A stretch of DNA of 64,000 nucleotides from Granulicella tundricola MP5ACTX9 (lineage in GTDB: Bacteria > Acidobacteriota > Terriglobia > Terriglobales > Acidobacteriaceae). Below are positions 17,954 to 26,567 of this stretch, piece by piece (the stretch's first letter is position 1; each line of letters opens with the position of its first letter). Where the stretch lies: the NCBI RefSeq assembly GCF_000178975.2, contig NC_015064.1:4245154-4309153 (forward strand), in the 5' to 3' direction. The notes under the pieces are model-generated. The model searched no databases. It had not been told where the DNA came from and saw only the letters and a list, made by a program, of their open reading frames with translations. Both the position numbers and the translations under genes were made by a program.

Positions 17954-17998
17954 AAACGGCGAAAGGGAACACTATGAGGGCGTTCCCTTTCGCCGTTT
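17954..17998. terminator. Bidirectional terminator between rlmH and receptor 4
   Basis: A perfect 17-base-pair inverted repeat (AAACGGCGAAAGGGAAC, 17954-17970, with its complement at 17982-17998) with an 11-base loop lies between two convergent genes. The A-rich outer bases give short T tails on both strands. Confidence 0.88.
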
Positions 17999-18014
17999 GC
18001 CACGTTCAGTCAGC

Positions 18015-21000
18015 TTAGAAGATGATCTTTGCTGCAAGCTGAAGCTGGCGGTTAGCACCCTGATCGGGCCCGTTCTTGTAGGTAGAGATGAACGAGTTCT
18101 GCGAGACATCGTTCGCTCCGCTCAGGTTCAGGTAGGCGTTTGCGTGATTAAGGACGTTATAGAGCTCAGCACGCAGCTGCAGACTATACCGCTCCGTGAA
18201 CTTGATGCTCTTGTTCACGTCAGCGTTGAAAGATATGGTTCCAGGTCCGCGGAAGGCATTGCGTGCTGACATACCGCCAGGAAAAGTATCCATACCGTTG
18301 ACGATGGTAGGCAGATCGGCTGCACCAATCTTTGGATCGACATAAGAACCATAGGCCGCGTTGTTCAGCGCGCCGCTGGCAAGATAGCGTGCGGGGAAGT
18401 CGATGTAATCAAACTTGTCCGGTGCTCCACCACCTATGCTGGGGCGGACACGCTGGTAGTTTGGCGTCTGCAGGAAGCGTGCCCGAGGGCAAGCCGTTAC
18501 AGCCGGAAGCGCGCAGTCATACATGGAGAAGGGTGTACCGGTAGCAGCCGTAAAGATCGACCCGATCTCCCAACCGCCGAGTGCGGCACGCTTATAACCG
18601 GTCGCACCATAGGAAGGAATCTGCCAGACAAAGCCGACAGCGATCCGGTGCTTCAGATCGAAGTCGGAGTTGCCATGGTCGATCGCGTGGTTGTAAGGAT
18701 CGAAGTAGGCTACGCCGCCTACGTCTCCGTTGGACTGGCCATCGGTGAACGTTGAGCTGGTGTTATCGGTGGAGTGTGCGTAGGTGTAGTTCGCTGTGAG
18801 GCTGACACCGGTCTTGTATAGATTCGTACCGCGTAAGTTGGCGTTCATGCTGTTGAAGTAGCTGTCTCCGTCCGCACCGCGAACGTTGATGGAGGTGAAC
18901 TGTGGATTGAGGCGGTTGGTATTGACTGCTCCCGAAGGAGCATACTTTGCCGCATCCCCTTCGTAGACCTGGCCATAATACGAGCGGTTATAGTTTGCGA
19001 TGGAGTAGTTGTGGATGCCACGTTCTCCCGTGTAGGCGAGGCCTGCAGCAAAGGTGTTGTTGATCTGGCGCTCTAGAACCAGCGTATAGAACTGGTTGTA
19101 GGCCGGCTTGATCCGTGGGTCAACCGCGCGAACGGTTCCCTGCGGAATCGCCTTGCTGACACCCGAACCCGAGCTGAACGAACCCAGGACACCGGTGCTG
19201 ATGGGAATCTGCGCGCCTACGTCCAGGTTCGTGAAGCTAATGGCAAGCTGCGAAGGAGGATTGAGCGCAACGTTATATGTCACGTTGCCGAAGTTGCGCT
19301 CGTAGCTGATGCCGTAACCACCGCGCAGGCTGGTTTTGCCGTCGCCGGTGAGGTCATAGGCAAAGGCAACGCGAGGTGCAAACTGCTTGTAGTTGGTGTT
19401 CCATAGCTTGCCGCCGGGATTCTGCACGCCTGCCGGAGCCGCCTGATTGACCTGGAGAATCTTGCCTGCGCGAACCCGATCCTGCAACGATCCGGTGGTT
19501 CCAAAGTAGAAGTTGGAGTCCAGGGCAGAGTTCTTGTTGTGCTGAGTGCCGTAGAGCTCATAGCGCAGGCCAGCGTTGATGGTCAAACGGGGAGTCGCCT
19601 TCCAGCTATCGTTCACAAAGCCGGCACCCTCCTGATAGCGATTAGAACGGCTGAAGTTCGGTTGGGCGATTGGTGTGGTCAACGTGCAAGCGGCCGTGAC
19701 ATTCTGCAAGCCGGTGATCAGATCCTTGGTGCAGGGAAACTTGCCCTGCGGATTCAGATTCGCTTGGAAGTAGTCGGTGACGCCATTCACAAAGTTAGTG
19801 AGCGCGCCCACCTTAACGCCGTTGATCGTGTCCGTCGTACCTGTGCTGCTAACCAGCGACTCCTGAGCATTCTCATAAATCGCAAACGTGTGGTTATCGC
19901 GAATGTAAGAGTACTGGCCGCCGAAGGTGATGGAGTGACGGCCCTTGGTGTAAGTGAAGGTCGGGCTCAGCACAATATTGTTCTGCGGACCGCCGGAAGG
20001 AAGCCCGTTCGCCGCGTTTCCTTCGCTATAACCGGGAAAGACAAGCGAATTGTTTGCGATCGATGGAGCAGCTGCAGAACTTACAAAGAGCGTAGGGCCA
20101 GCCGGATTGGTCCCCAAGGGCTGGTTATTGTTGAAGCGGAGCAGGCCAATCTGGAACTGGCCGACCAAGCTATTGGAGAAGGTATGGGTGATTCCATAGA
20201 CCAGGTTCTGCGACTTCGTGGTCGTCCCGGTGCTGTATCCAGCATATGGACTGACGTTGCCAGTTCCAGAGGGAGTGACCGAGTTGTACAAAACGTACCG
20301 GCCGTACATCTGTGTCCGGTCGCTGAGATTGAAGTCCAGCCGCCCGACGATGTTGTAGGTATTTTGAGGAACACCACCGCCCGCGTCCGCCGGGACAGTG
20401 ACGTTGACCTGCTGCAGAATGGGGGTACTGTCGTTGAAGGTGCCGGGCTTCGCCAGTTCCAGAGCAGCACGGTCCGTCGCGAACGCGCTGGAGACAGAGC
20501 CCGCAGCGCCACCGATCTGGCCGAGGGTCAGAATCTTACCCGTGGGCGTGCCGGAGACGGTTCCAAACTGCTGAAAGAATGCCTGAGTGCTGGATGCCGA
20601 AGCAGCAATGAACTGCGACGTCGGAATATAAAACTGGGTCACATTGCTGCTGCGAACCCGCGTCCATTCCGTGTTGTTGAAGAAGAACAGCTTGTCGTGG
20701 ACGATGGGACCGCCCACCGCGAAACCAAAATTGTTGCGATCGAAGCGGTGCTGCGGGATGGCGTTCGCGTTGTTGTAATAGCTATTCGACGCGAAGGTTG
20801 ACGGGCGAAAGAACTCATACGCTGTGCCATGGAAGGCGTTCGTACCAGCCTTGGTGATCACATTGACCACACCGCCGGAGGCGCGTCCATATTCAGGGCC
20901 GTAGTTCGAGGTGACGATGCGGTACTCCTGCACCGAATCAACCGGTACGAAGGTCGCAACGCCCACTGAGAACAGGCTGGTGTTTTCGATACCGTCAAGC

Positions 21001-21560
21001 AGTATCTCGGTTGAGGCAGAACGTGCGCCGCCAAGGTTCACGCCAACTCCGCGCGAGGTTGCGCTGGGGTCAGCTGCGGCATTACCGGAAAGAACAACGA
21101 AAGCGTAAGGAGTACGCCCTTCAGTGGGAAGTTCCAGCAACTGCTGTGTATTGACGACCTGCGAGTTCTCCGCGTTCTCAAGGTTGATTCCGGCCAGCGA
21201 GTTCGCTGCAACCTCAACCTGAACATTGGTCGCATCCACCGAAAGCTTCGCGTTGACGGTATTTGAAGAACCGACCGAGATGTTGAACGTATTGGTGCTC
21301 GTCGTCCCGAAGCCGGGCGCGGTCACCGTGACCTTATAGTCCTGGGGCGGGAGGCCCTCGATGTTGTAGGCGCCAGCGCCGGTGGTCACTGTGGTGCGGG
21401 TTGCGCCGGTGGCGACGTTGATCACGGTCACCGTGGCTCCGGCGACGACCGCGCCGCTGGGGTCCGTCACGGTACCGGCAACGTTTCCATTCTGGCTTTG
21501 TCCAAGGCCCATCGCAGTGCAGACAAGGCTTACAGCAAGTAATCCAAGAACCTTCTTCAT
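18015..21560 (-). CDS. TonB-dependent receptor, Oar-like (receptor 4)
   Basis: This is the longest of the four receptors (1181 residues). Signal peptide MKKVLGLLAVSLVCTAMGLG, then the carboxypeptidase-regulatory domain (GTVTDPSGAVVAGATVTVIN ... YNIEGLPPQDYKVTVTAPG), the plug (EILLDGIENTS, YRIVTSNYGPEYGRASGGVV) and barrel ending NRQLQLAAKIIF. The start at 21560 is supported by the signal peptide and a GGAGAAA box seven bases upstream. The divergent GH51 arabinofuranosidase gene begins 420 bases away, which makes arabinan-type oligosaccharides a possible substrate; this is inference from position only. Confidence 0.9.
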   Translation of the reverse strand: MKKVLGLLAVSLVCTAMGLGQSQNGNVAGTVTDPSGAVVAGATVTVINVATGATRTTVTTGAGAYNIEGLPPQDYKVTVTAPGFGTTSTNTFNISVGSSNTVNAKLSVDATNVQVEVAANSLAGINLENAENSQVVNTQQLLELPTEGRTPYAFVVLSGNAAADPSATSRGVGVNLGGARSASTEILLDGIENTSLFSVGVATFVPVDSVQEYRIVTSNYGPEYGRASGGVVNVITKAGTNAFHGTAYEFFRPSTFASNSYYNNANAIPQHRFDRNNFGFAVGGPIVHDKLFFFNNTEWTRVRSSNVTQFYIPTSQFIAASASSTQAFFQQFGTVSGTPTGKILTLGQIGGAAGSVSSAFATDRAALELAKPGTFNDSTPILQQVNVTVPADAGGGVPQNTYNIVGRLDFNLSDRTQMYGRYVLYNSVTPSGTGNVSPYAGYSTGTTTKSQNLVYGITHTFSNSLVGQFQIGLLRFNNNQPLGTNPAGPTLFVSSAAAPSIANNSLVFPGYSEGNAANGLPSGGPQNNIVLSPTFTYTKGRHSITFGGQYSYIRDNHTFAIYENAQESLVSSTGTTDTINGVKVGALTNFVNGVTDYFQANLNPQGKFPCTKDLITGLQNVTAACTLTTPIAQPNFSRSNRYQEGAGFVNDSWKATPRLTINAGLRYELYGTQHNKNSALDSNFYFGTTGSLQDRVRAGKILQVNQAAPAGVQNPGGKLWNTNYKQFAPRVAFAYDLTGDGKTSLRGGYGISYERNFGNVTYNVALNPPSQLAISFTNLDVGAQIPISTGVLGSFSSGSGVSKAIPQGTVRAVDPRIKPAYNQFYTLVLERQINNTFAAGLAYTGERGIHNYSIANYNRSYYGQVYEGDAAKYAPSGAVNTNRLNPQFTSINVRGADGDSYFNSMNANLRGTNLYKTGVSLTANYTYAHSTDNTSSTFTDGQSNGDVGGVAYFDPYNHAIDHGNSDFDLKHRIAVGFVWQIPSYGATGYKRAALGGWEIGSIFTAATGTPFSMYDCALPAVTACPRARFLQTPNYQRVRPSIGGGAPDKFDYIDFPARYLASGALNNAAYGSYVDPKIGAADLPTIVNGMDTFPGGMSARNAFRGPGTISFNADVNKSIKFTERYSLQLRAELYNVLNHANAYLNLSGANDVSQNSFISTYKNGPDQGANRQLQLAAKIIF

Positions 21561-21982
21561 CGTTTCGTTTCTCCGGGAGATAGAACTTCGCGCAAAGCGG
21601 GATAAGCCGCTCTATACGATTTGAGTTTTTCGGTCTTGTGGGAACTACCTGCACGTTGCTGGCCAACTGGAAATACCACCAAAGTTTCAGGATTTCGTAC
21701 TATTTCGCATCCCGTCCCATTTTGCTAAGTGACTGACTTCACATAGATTTATATGAAAAGACAGATAATTTGAGAAACTCTGCGTCTTTCTGAAGGACCT
21801 CTACGTCAAGTTCGATTCGCACAAAATCGTTTTTCTCTCGGCCGTTCCCCAACCCTTTCAGGGGCAGCGAACCGGAATAAGTAAAAAGGCCTCGCCCCAT
21901 CCATACTTGCAGTAGGGTTCAGACGCTCGGAAAACCTTTACCGGAAATGTATAGTGGGTTTGCACTTCAGAGGCCCAACCCC
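21561..21982. promoter_or_regulatory. Divergent intergenic region between receptor 4 and GH51
   Basis: 422 bases with no coding sequence that must hold both divergent promoters. The middle (21720-21840) is clearly more A/T-rich than its surroundings. No inverted repeat or known operator could be identified with confidence. Confidence 0.4.
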
Positions 21983-23686
21983 ATGAATCCAGATCGCCGC
22001 CAGTTCCTGCGCGCCGCCGCCCTGACCTCCTCCGCACTCGCCCTGCGTGCCTCTGCCGGCATCGGCCAGCTCGCCACCTCAGTTGACGCCCACATCACCA
22101 TCCTGCCCGCCGAGCCCATCGGCACCATCGCGCCGGAGATCTACGGCCACTTCATCGAGCAGCTCGGCGGCGTGATCTATGACGGCGTCTGGGTGGGCGA
22201 AAAATCCAAGATCCCCAACCACCACGGCGTCCGCCAGGCCTTCATCGACGCCATGCGTGCCGTCAAAGCGCCCGTCCTGCGCTGGCCCGGCGGCTGCTTC
22301 GCGGACTCGTACGACTGGCGCGACGGCATCGGCCCCGCAGAGAAGCGCCCGCAGCGCACCGCCTTCTGGACCCAGGAAGACTCCAACCGCTACGGCCTGC
22401 ATGAGTTCATGACTACCTGCCGCGCCATCGGGTGCGAGCCCTACCTGGCCGCCGACGTCCGCAGCCTCCCCGCCCGCGACTTCTATCAGTGGGTCGAGTA
22501 CTGCAACGCGCCCTCCACCCCCAACCTGAGCGGCAGCCTGCCCGGCGGCATCAACGCCCTGGCTGCGGAGCGAGCACGCAACGGCAGCCCGGAGCCCTTT
22601 AACGTCCGTTACTGGGGCGTCGGCAATGAGGTCTGGGGCTGCGGCGGATCGCAGACCGCGGAGGAGTATGGCGGCGAGTATCGCCGCTACACCGAATGGA
22701 TTCCCCGCTACGGCGCCACCGACGAGCAGCGCCGCGACTCCCTGCGCCTCATCGCCTGCGGAGCCAACGGCGACGACGCACGCTGGACCGCCGGCGTCAT
22801 GAAGTCCATCAGCGAGCATCACAAGCCCTTCGGCTTCTCCACCCACTACTACACCTCCGGCGACGCGAAGAAGTTCGCCGCCGGCGACGCGCTTGAGTTC
22901 GACCCGCCCACCTACTACGACACGCTCGCACGCGGTGCGTTCATGGAGCGCATCATCACCGATAGCTGGTCCGCCCTGGGCGAGACCAACCACGGCCACA
23001 GCGTCAAGATCATCATGGATGAGTGGGGCGCCTGGTACAGCAAGTCGACTGAGCTCGGCCCGAAGTACAACCTCTCCCAGCAGAGCACCATGCGCGACGC
23101 TATCCTCTCCGGCATCACGCTGGACATCTTCCACAAGCACGCGGACAAAGTCGCCATGGCCAACGTTGCGCAGACCATCAACTGCATCCACTCACTCATG
23201 CTGGCGTCTGAGGACAAGTTCACCGTCACCCCCACCTTCCACGTCTTCAAGATGTACATGCCGCACCAGGGCGCGCAGAGCCTGCGGGTGGAGTTTGCCG
23301 CGGCGTCCATCCCCAACCCCATCGCGCGCGTCACGCCGGTCGGCGGCAACAGCGCAGACGGCTCCATCGATCCTGCCTCGAAGCTCGCCGGCCTCAGCGG
23401 CTCGGCCTCCATCGCGACGACCGGCAACGGCAAGGTGATGACCCTCACCGTCGTCAACCCGCACCTGGACCAGCCCATCACCACTGAGATTGTTATCCCC
23501 GGCGTCACCATCGCCAGCGTCACGGGCGAGGTCCTCACCGCCCCGGACATCCACGCCCACAACGACTTCACCCACCCCAACGCCGTCCACCCGGAGCCCG
23601 CAAAGCTCGGCACGCCCTCCGGCGGCCGCCTCATCCACACCTTCCCGCCGGCCAGCGTCACCGCTCTTTCCCTCATCCTTGCCTAA
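21983..23686 (+). CDS. GH51 alpha-L-arabinofuranosidase, Tat-exported
   Basis: Releases terminal arabinofuranosyl residues from arabinan or arabinoxylan. The start at 21983 gives MNPDRRQFLRAAALTSSALAL, a twin-arginine signal (RRQFLR) that ends near residue 30; an in-frame ATG at 21947 would displace it. The catalytic TIM barrel shows IYGHFIEQLGGVIYDGVW, LRWPGGCFADSYDWRDGIGP, the acid/base glutamate in YWGVGNEVWGCGG and the nucleophile in IIMDEWGAWY. The C-terminal beta domain includes the family's conserved TLTVVNPHLDQP stretch. The Tat route suggests folding in the cytoplasm before export to the periplasm. It is divergent from receptor 4. Confidence 0.93.
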   Translation: MNPDRRQFLRAAALTSSALALRASAGIGQLATSVDAHITILPAEPIGTIAPEIYGHFIEQLGGVIYDGVWVGEKSKIPNHHGVRQAFIDAMRAVKAPVLRWPGGCFADSYDWRDGIGPAEKRPQRTAFWTQEDSNRYGLHEFMTTCRAIGCEPYLAADVRSLPARDFYQWVEYCNAPSTPNLSGSLPGGINALAAERARNGSPEPFNVRYWGVGNEVWGCGGSQTAEEYGGEYRRYTEWIPRYGATDEQRRDSLRLIACGANGDDARWTAGVMKSISEHHKPFGFSTHYYTSGDAKKFAAGDALEFDPPTYYDTLARGAFMERIITDSWSALGETNHGHSVKIIMDEWGAWYSKSTELGPKYNLSQQSTMRDAILSGITLDIFHKHADKVAMANVAQTINCIHSLMLASEDKFTVTPTFHVFKMYMPHQGAQSLRVEFAAASIPNPIARVTPVGGNSADGSIDPASKLAGLSGSASIATTGNGKVMTLTVVNPHLDQPITTEIVIPGVTIASVTGEVLTAPDIHAHNDFTHPNAVHPEPAKLGTPSGGRLIHTFPPASVTALSLILA

Positions 23687-23731
23687 CCCCGATACAATAG
23701 GCAGGAGCTTCTAGAGGGACACCAGACCGCA

Positions 23732-24601
23732 ATGAGTTGGTTTAAACGCGAAGATCACAAGATCGTCAACGACGAAACCAAGACCGTCCGCACGGAGGGC
23801 CTATGGACCAAGTGCGGCTCCTGCGGCACGCCGCTCTTCAAGCCGGACCTCGCCGCCAACCTGCAGGTCTGCCCCAAGTGCGGGTATCACTTCCGCTTCG
23901 ACGCGCGCTCCCGCGTCGAAAACCTGCTGGAACCCGGCTACGAACTCGTCGACCTGGAACTGCGCTCCACCGATCCGCTGAACTTCACGGACCTCAAGCC
24001 CTACAAGCGCCGCCTCGCCGAAGCCCAGAAGAAGACCGGCCTCAACGACGCCATCGTCAACGCCATTGGTCAGCTTGGCCCGCACAACGTCGTCCTCTCC
24101 GTCATGGAGTACGCCTTCATCGGCGGCAGCATGGGCGCAGTCGTAGGCGAAACCATCGCCCGCGCTGTAGACCGCTCGCTCGCCACCCGCCACCCCCTCA
24201 TCATCGTCTCGGCCTCCGGCGGCGCGCGCATGATGGAGGGCATCGCCTCCCTGATGCAGCTTGCCAAGATCTCCGCCGGCCTGGCCCGCATGGACGACGC
24301 CAAGATCCCCTACATCTCGCTGATGACCGACCCCACCACAGGAGGCGTCACCGCCAGCTTCGCCATGCTGGGCGATCTCAACATCGCCGAACCCGGCGCA
24401 CTTATTGGCTTCGCCGGCCCCCGCGTGATCGAGCAGACCATCCGCCAGAAGCTCCCGGAAGGCTTCCAGCGCTCCGAGTTCCTCCTCGAGCACGGCTTCC
24501 TGGACGCCGTCATCGAGCGTAAGAACCTCAAGTCCTACCTGACGGACACCCTCTCCTGGATGACCAACCAGCCAGCCACAGAGAAAGCAGCCAAAGCGTA
24601 A
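23732..24601 (+). CDS. accD: Acetyl-CoA carboxylase carboxyltransferase subunit beta
   Basis: AccD forms malonyl-CoA with AccA for fatty-acid synthesis. The 289-residue protein has the N-terminal zinc ribbon (CGSCGTPLFKPDLAANLQVCPKCG) and the crotonase-like core with SASGGARMMEGIASLMQ, TDPTTGGVTASFAMLGDLN and AEPGALIGFAGPRVIEQT. The zinc ribbon in AccD also binds its own mRNA in E. coli, so autogenous control is possible. folC, a frequent accD neighbour, lies 30 kb away here. Confidence 0.97.
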   Translation: MSWFKREDHKIVNDETKTVRTEGLWTKCGSCGTPLFKPDLAANLQVCPKCGYHFRFDARSRVENLLEPGYELVDLELRSTDPLNFTDLKPYKRRLAEAQKKTGLNDAIVNAIGQLGPHNVVLSVMEYAFIGGSMGAVVGETIARAVDRSLATRHPLIIVSASGGARMMEGIASLMQLAKISAGLARMDDAKIPYISLMTDPTTGGVTASFAMLGDLNIAEPGALIGFAGPRVIEQTIRQKLPEGFQRSEFLLEHGFLDAVIERKNLKSYLTDTLSWMTNQPATEKAAKA

Positions 24602-24725
24602 AGCAGACAAGAAAGATAAGAACGGATCAAGACAGATAGGGCCCCGCAACTCCCAAAAAGAAACGTCTTTGCCGTATCCGTCTTCATCTGTTTTTTATCT
24701 CTTTTTTCCGCGTTACGCTTTCCCT
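24602..24725. repeat. Dispersed repeat, GCGTAA...GATAAGA family, inverted pair
   Basis: A run reading GCGTAAAGCAGACAAGAAAGATAAGAACGGATCAAGACAGAT is mirrored at 24665-24722 by TATCCGTCTTCATC...TTATCTC...CCGCGTTACGC, so the two ends form an imperfect inverted repeat. Relatives of this family lie at 25410-25497, 28919-29003, 31085-31139, 55945-55990 and 60333-60412. Confidence 0.7.
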
Positions 24726-24753
24726 TTTCCAGCCGGAGGTAGTCTAAGTCCTT

Positions 24754-25404
24754 ATGACTGAACAGACGATTCTCGAAAAGCTCAAGGAAGGCGCCCGCCG
24801 CTTCCAGTCAGAGGTCCACGCAGGCAATGCCGCGGAGTACGAGCGTGCCGCCACCACCCCCCAGCAGCCCCACACCCTCGTCATCGCCTGCGCTGACTCC
24901 CGCGTAGACGTGGAATCCATCACCTCCTCAGGCCCCGGCGAGGTCTTCATCACCCGCAACATCGGCAACATGGTCCCCGCCTACGGAGAGATGCTGGGTG
25001 GCGTCAGCGCCGTGATCGAGTACGCCGTCTCCGCCCTCAAGGTCAAGCACATCGTCATCTGCGGCCACTCCGACTGCGGCGCCATGAAGGCCCTGCTCAG
25101 CCCGGACAGCACCGCCGCCATGCCCACTGTGCGTTCATGGCTCACCAACGGCCAGGCCGCTCTCAAGGTAGCGGATGCCCTGGATACCCCAGACGACAAA
25201 CCCGGTCAGCGCCTCCGCAACCTCACCGAGCAGAACGTCCTCATGCAGATCAATCACCTCAAGACCCATCCCAGCGTGGCCGGCGCACTCGCACGCAATG
25301 AGATCAGCATCTCCGGCTGGGTCTATGACATCGGCTCCGGCGGCGTACGCGTCGCGGAAGACCCCAGCCGCGCGTTCATCCCGGTAAGCGCATCCACCGT
25401 CTAA
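24754..25404 (+). CDS. Beta-class carbonic anhydrase
   Basis: Interconverts CO2 and bicarbonate, here plausibly supplying bicarbonate to the biotin-dependent carboxylase whose beta subunit is encoded just upstream. The 216-residue product has zinc ligands in VIACADSRVD and IVICGHSDCGAMKA, with the Asp-Arg pair of ADSR, and the GEVFITRNIGNMVPAYG segment. No signal peptide is seen, so the enzyme should be cytoplasmic. The start ATG has GGAGG 11-15 bases upstream. Confidence 0.94.
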   Translation: MTEQTILEKLKEGARRFQSEVHAGNAAEYERAATTPQQPHTLVIACADSRVDVESITSSGPGEVFITRNIGNMVPAYGEMLGGVSAVIEYAVSALKVKHIVICGHSDCGAMKALLSPDSTAAMPTVRSWLTNGQAALKVADALDTPDDKPGQRLRNLTEQNVLMQINHLKTHPSVAGALARNEISISGWVYDIGSGGVRVAEDPSRAFIPVSASTV

Positions 25405-25497
25405 AAGCTGAGAAGTTCAACGGGATCGAGGCCCTACTGAAGCTCTATCCGCCTTGATCCCGTTCTTATCCATAGTTATCCTCGTTACGCCTTGCTT
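25405..25497. repeat. Dispersed repeat of the CCGCCTTGATCC...GTTACGCC family
   Basis: Contains CTATCCGCCTTGATCCCGTTCTTATCC and CCTCGTTACGCCTTG, close to the copies at 28957-29003 and 31085-31139. The stretch TTATCCATA at 25468 resembles a DnaA box, but it belongs to the repeat. Confidence 0.65.
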
Positions 25498-25530
25498 TTG
25501 CCGGAGGCCGACCAGCCTGAGGAGCCGCCG

Positions 25531-26454
25531 ATGATCGTCCCCAAAGCCGCCAACCTGCCCCGCATGATCCAGTACGTCGGCCTGCCTCTGTTGGCGCTGG
25601 TCGTCTGGGACGTCTGCATCGTCGTCGCCTACAAAGTTCTGCATTGGGAATGGGTCGGCTCCCGCAACGTACCGCTTGCGCTCTATGGCTCGGCCATCGG
25701 CATCATCGTCGGTTTCCGTAACAACTCTGCGTATGCTCGCTGGTGGGAGGCACGCGGACTCTGGGGACAGATCGTCAACAACTCTCGCAGCTTCGCGCGC
25801 CAGGTCTTCTCCACCCTCCGCCCGGACCACATTGAGTCCGAGCACGATGAGGACGAGCTACTCACCACCCGCCACACCCTCATCTACCACCAGATCGCCT
25901 ACGTCCACGCCCTCCGCCAGCAACTGCGCGGGCTCGATCCCTTCCCGGAGATCCACGGCCTCATCCCTGAAGCCGAGTACCAGTCGCTCGCCCTGCAGAA
26001 GAACGTAGCCCTCGCCCTCCAGCGCAACATGGGCACCATCGTCCGCAACGCACGCCAGCGCGGTTGGATCGACAACCTGGAGTGGCAGGCCATGGACAAG
26101 AACCTCGACGACCTGGCTGACGCGCAGGGTGGCACAGAGCGCATCAAGAACACCCCCATGCCCAAGCAGTACGACTTCTTCCCCATGCTCTTCGTCCAGA
26201 TCTACTGCATCCTCTTGCCCATCGGCATGGTGGAGCAGCTTGGCTGGTTCACGCCGCTCGGCTCCACGCTGGTCGGCTTCATGTTCCTCACGCTCGATAA
26301 GATCGGTCGCGACCTCGAAGATCCCTTCGACAACGAGATCTACGACGTGCCCCTGACCTCTATCACCCGCACCATCGAGATCAACCTCCGCCAGATCCTC
26401 GGCGAGACCGAACTCCCGCCGCCCGTCACGCCGGAACGCGGAGTTCTTTGGTAA
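25531..26454 (+). CDS. Bestrophin-like (UPF0187) membrane channel
   Basis: A 307-residue membrane protein of the bacterial bestrophin family, which form pentameric ion channels. Visible features are the first helix pair (IQYVGLPLLALVVWDVCIVVAY), the signature GFRNNSAYARWWEARGLWGQIVNNSR, the second helix pair (FVQIYCILLPIGMVEQLGWFTPLGSTLVGFMFLTLDKIGRDLEDPF) and the acidic turn EDPFDNEIYDVPL. The ATG at 25531 is preceded by GAGGAG; a longer version could start at a TTG at 25492 inside a repeat, which is unlikely. Confidence 0.9.
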   Translation: MIVPKAANLPRMIQYVGLPLLALVVWDVCIVVAYKVLHWEWVGSRNVPLALYGSAIGIIVGFRNNSAYARWWEARGLWGQIVNNSRSFARQVFSTLRPDHIESEHDEDELLTTRHTLIYHQIAYVHALRQQLRGLDPFPEIHGLIPEAEYQSLALQKNVALALQRNMGTIVRNARQRGWIDNLEWQAMDKNLDDLADAQGGTERIKNTPMPKQYDFFPMLFVQIYCILLPIGMVEQLGWFTPLGSTLVGFMFLTLDKIGRDLEDPFDNEIYDVPLTSITRTIEINLRQILGETELPPPVTPERGVLW

Positions 26455-26567
26455 CTCCTACCGCACACGCATAAGCAGGGAATCCGACTGTACTGACGGG
26501 TTACGTGTAACCGCTTTTTCGCGATACACCGTCCACAAGGTCTGATATACCTCTCACAGTCCCCATT

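Noticed and set aside
25468..25476. DnaA-box-like TTATCCATA
   Set aside because: It belongs to a dispersed repeat far from the inferred origin and stands alone.
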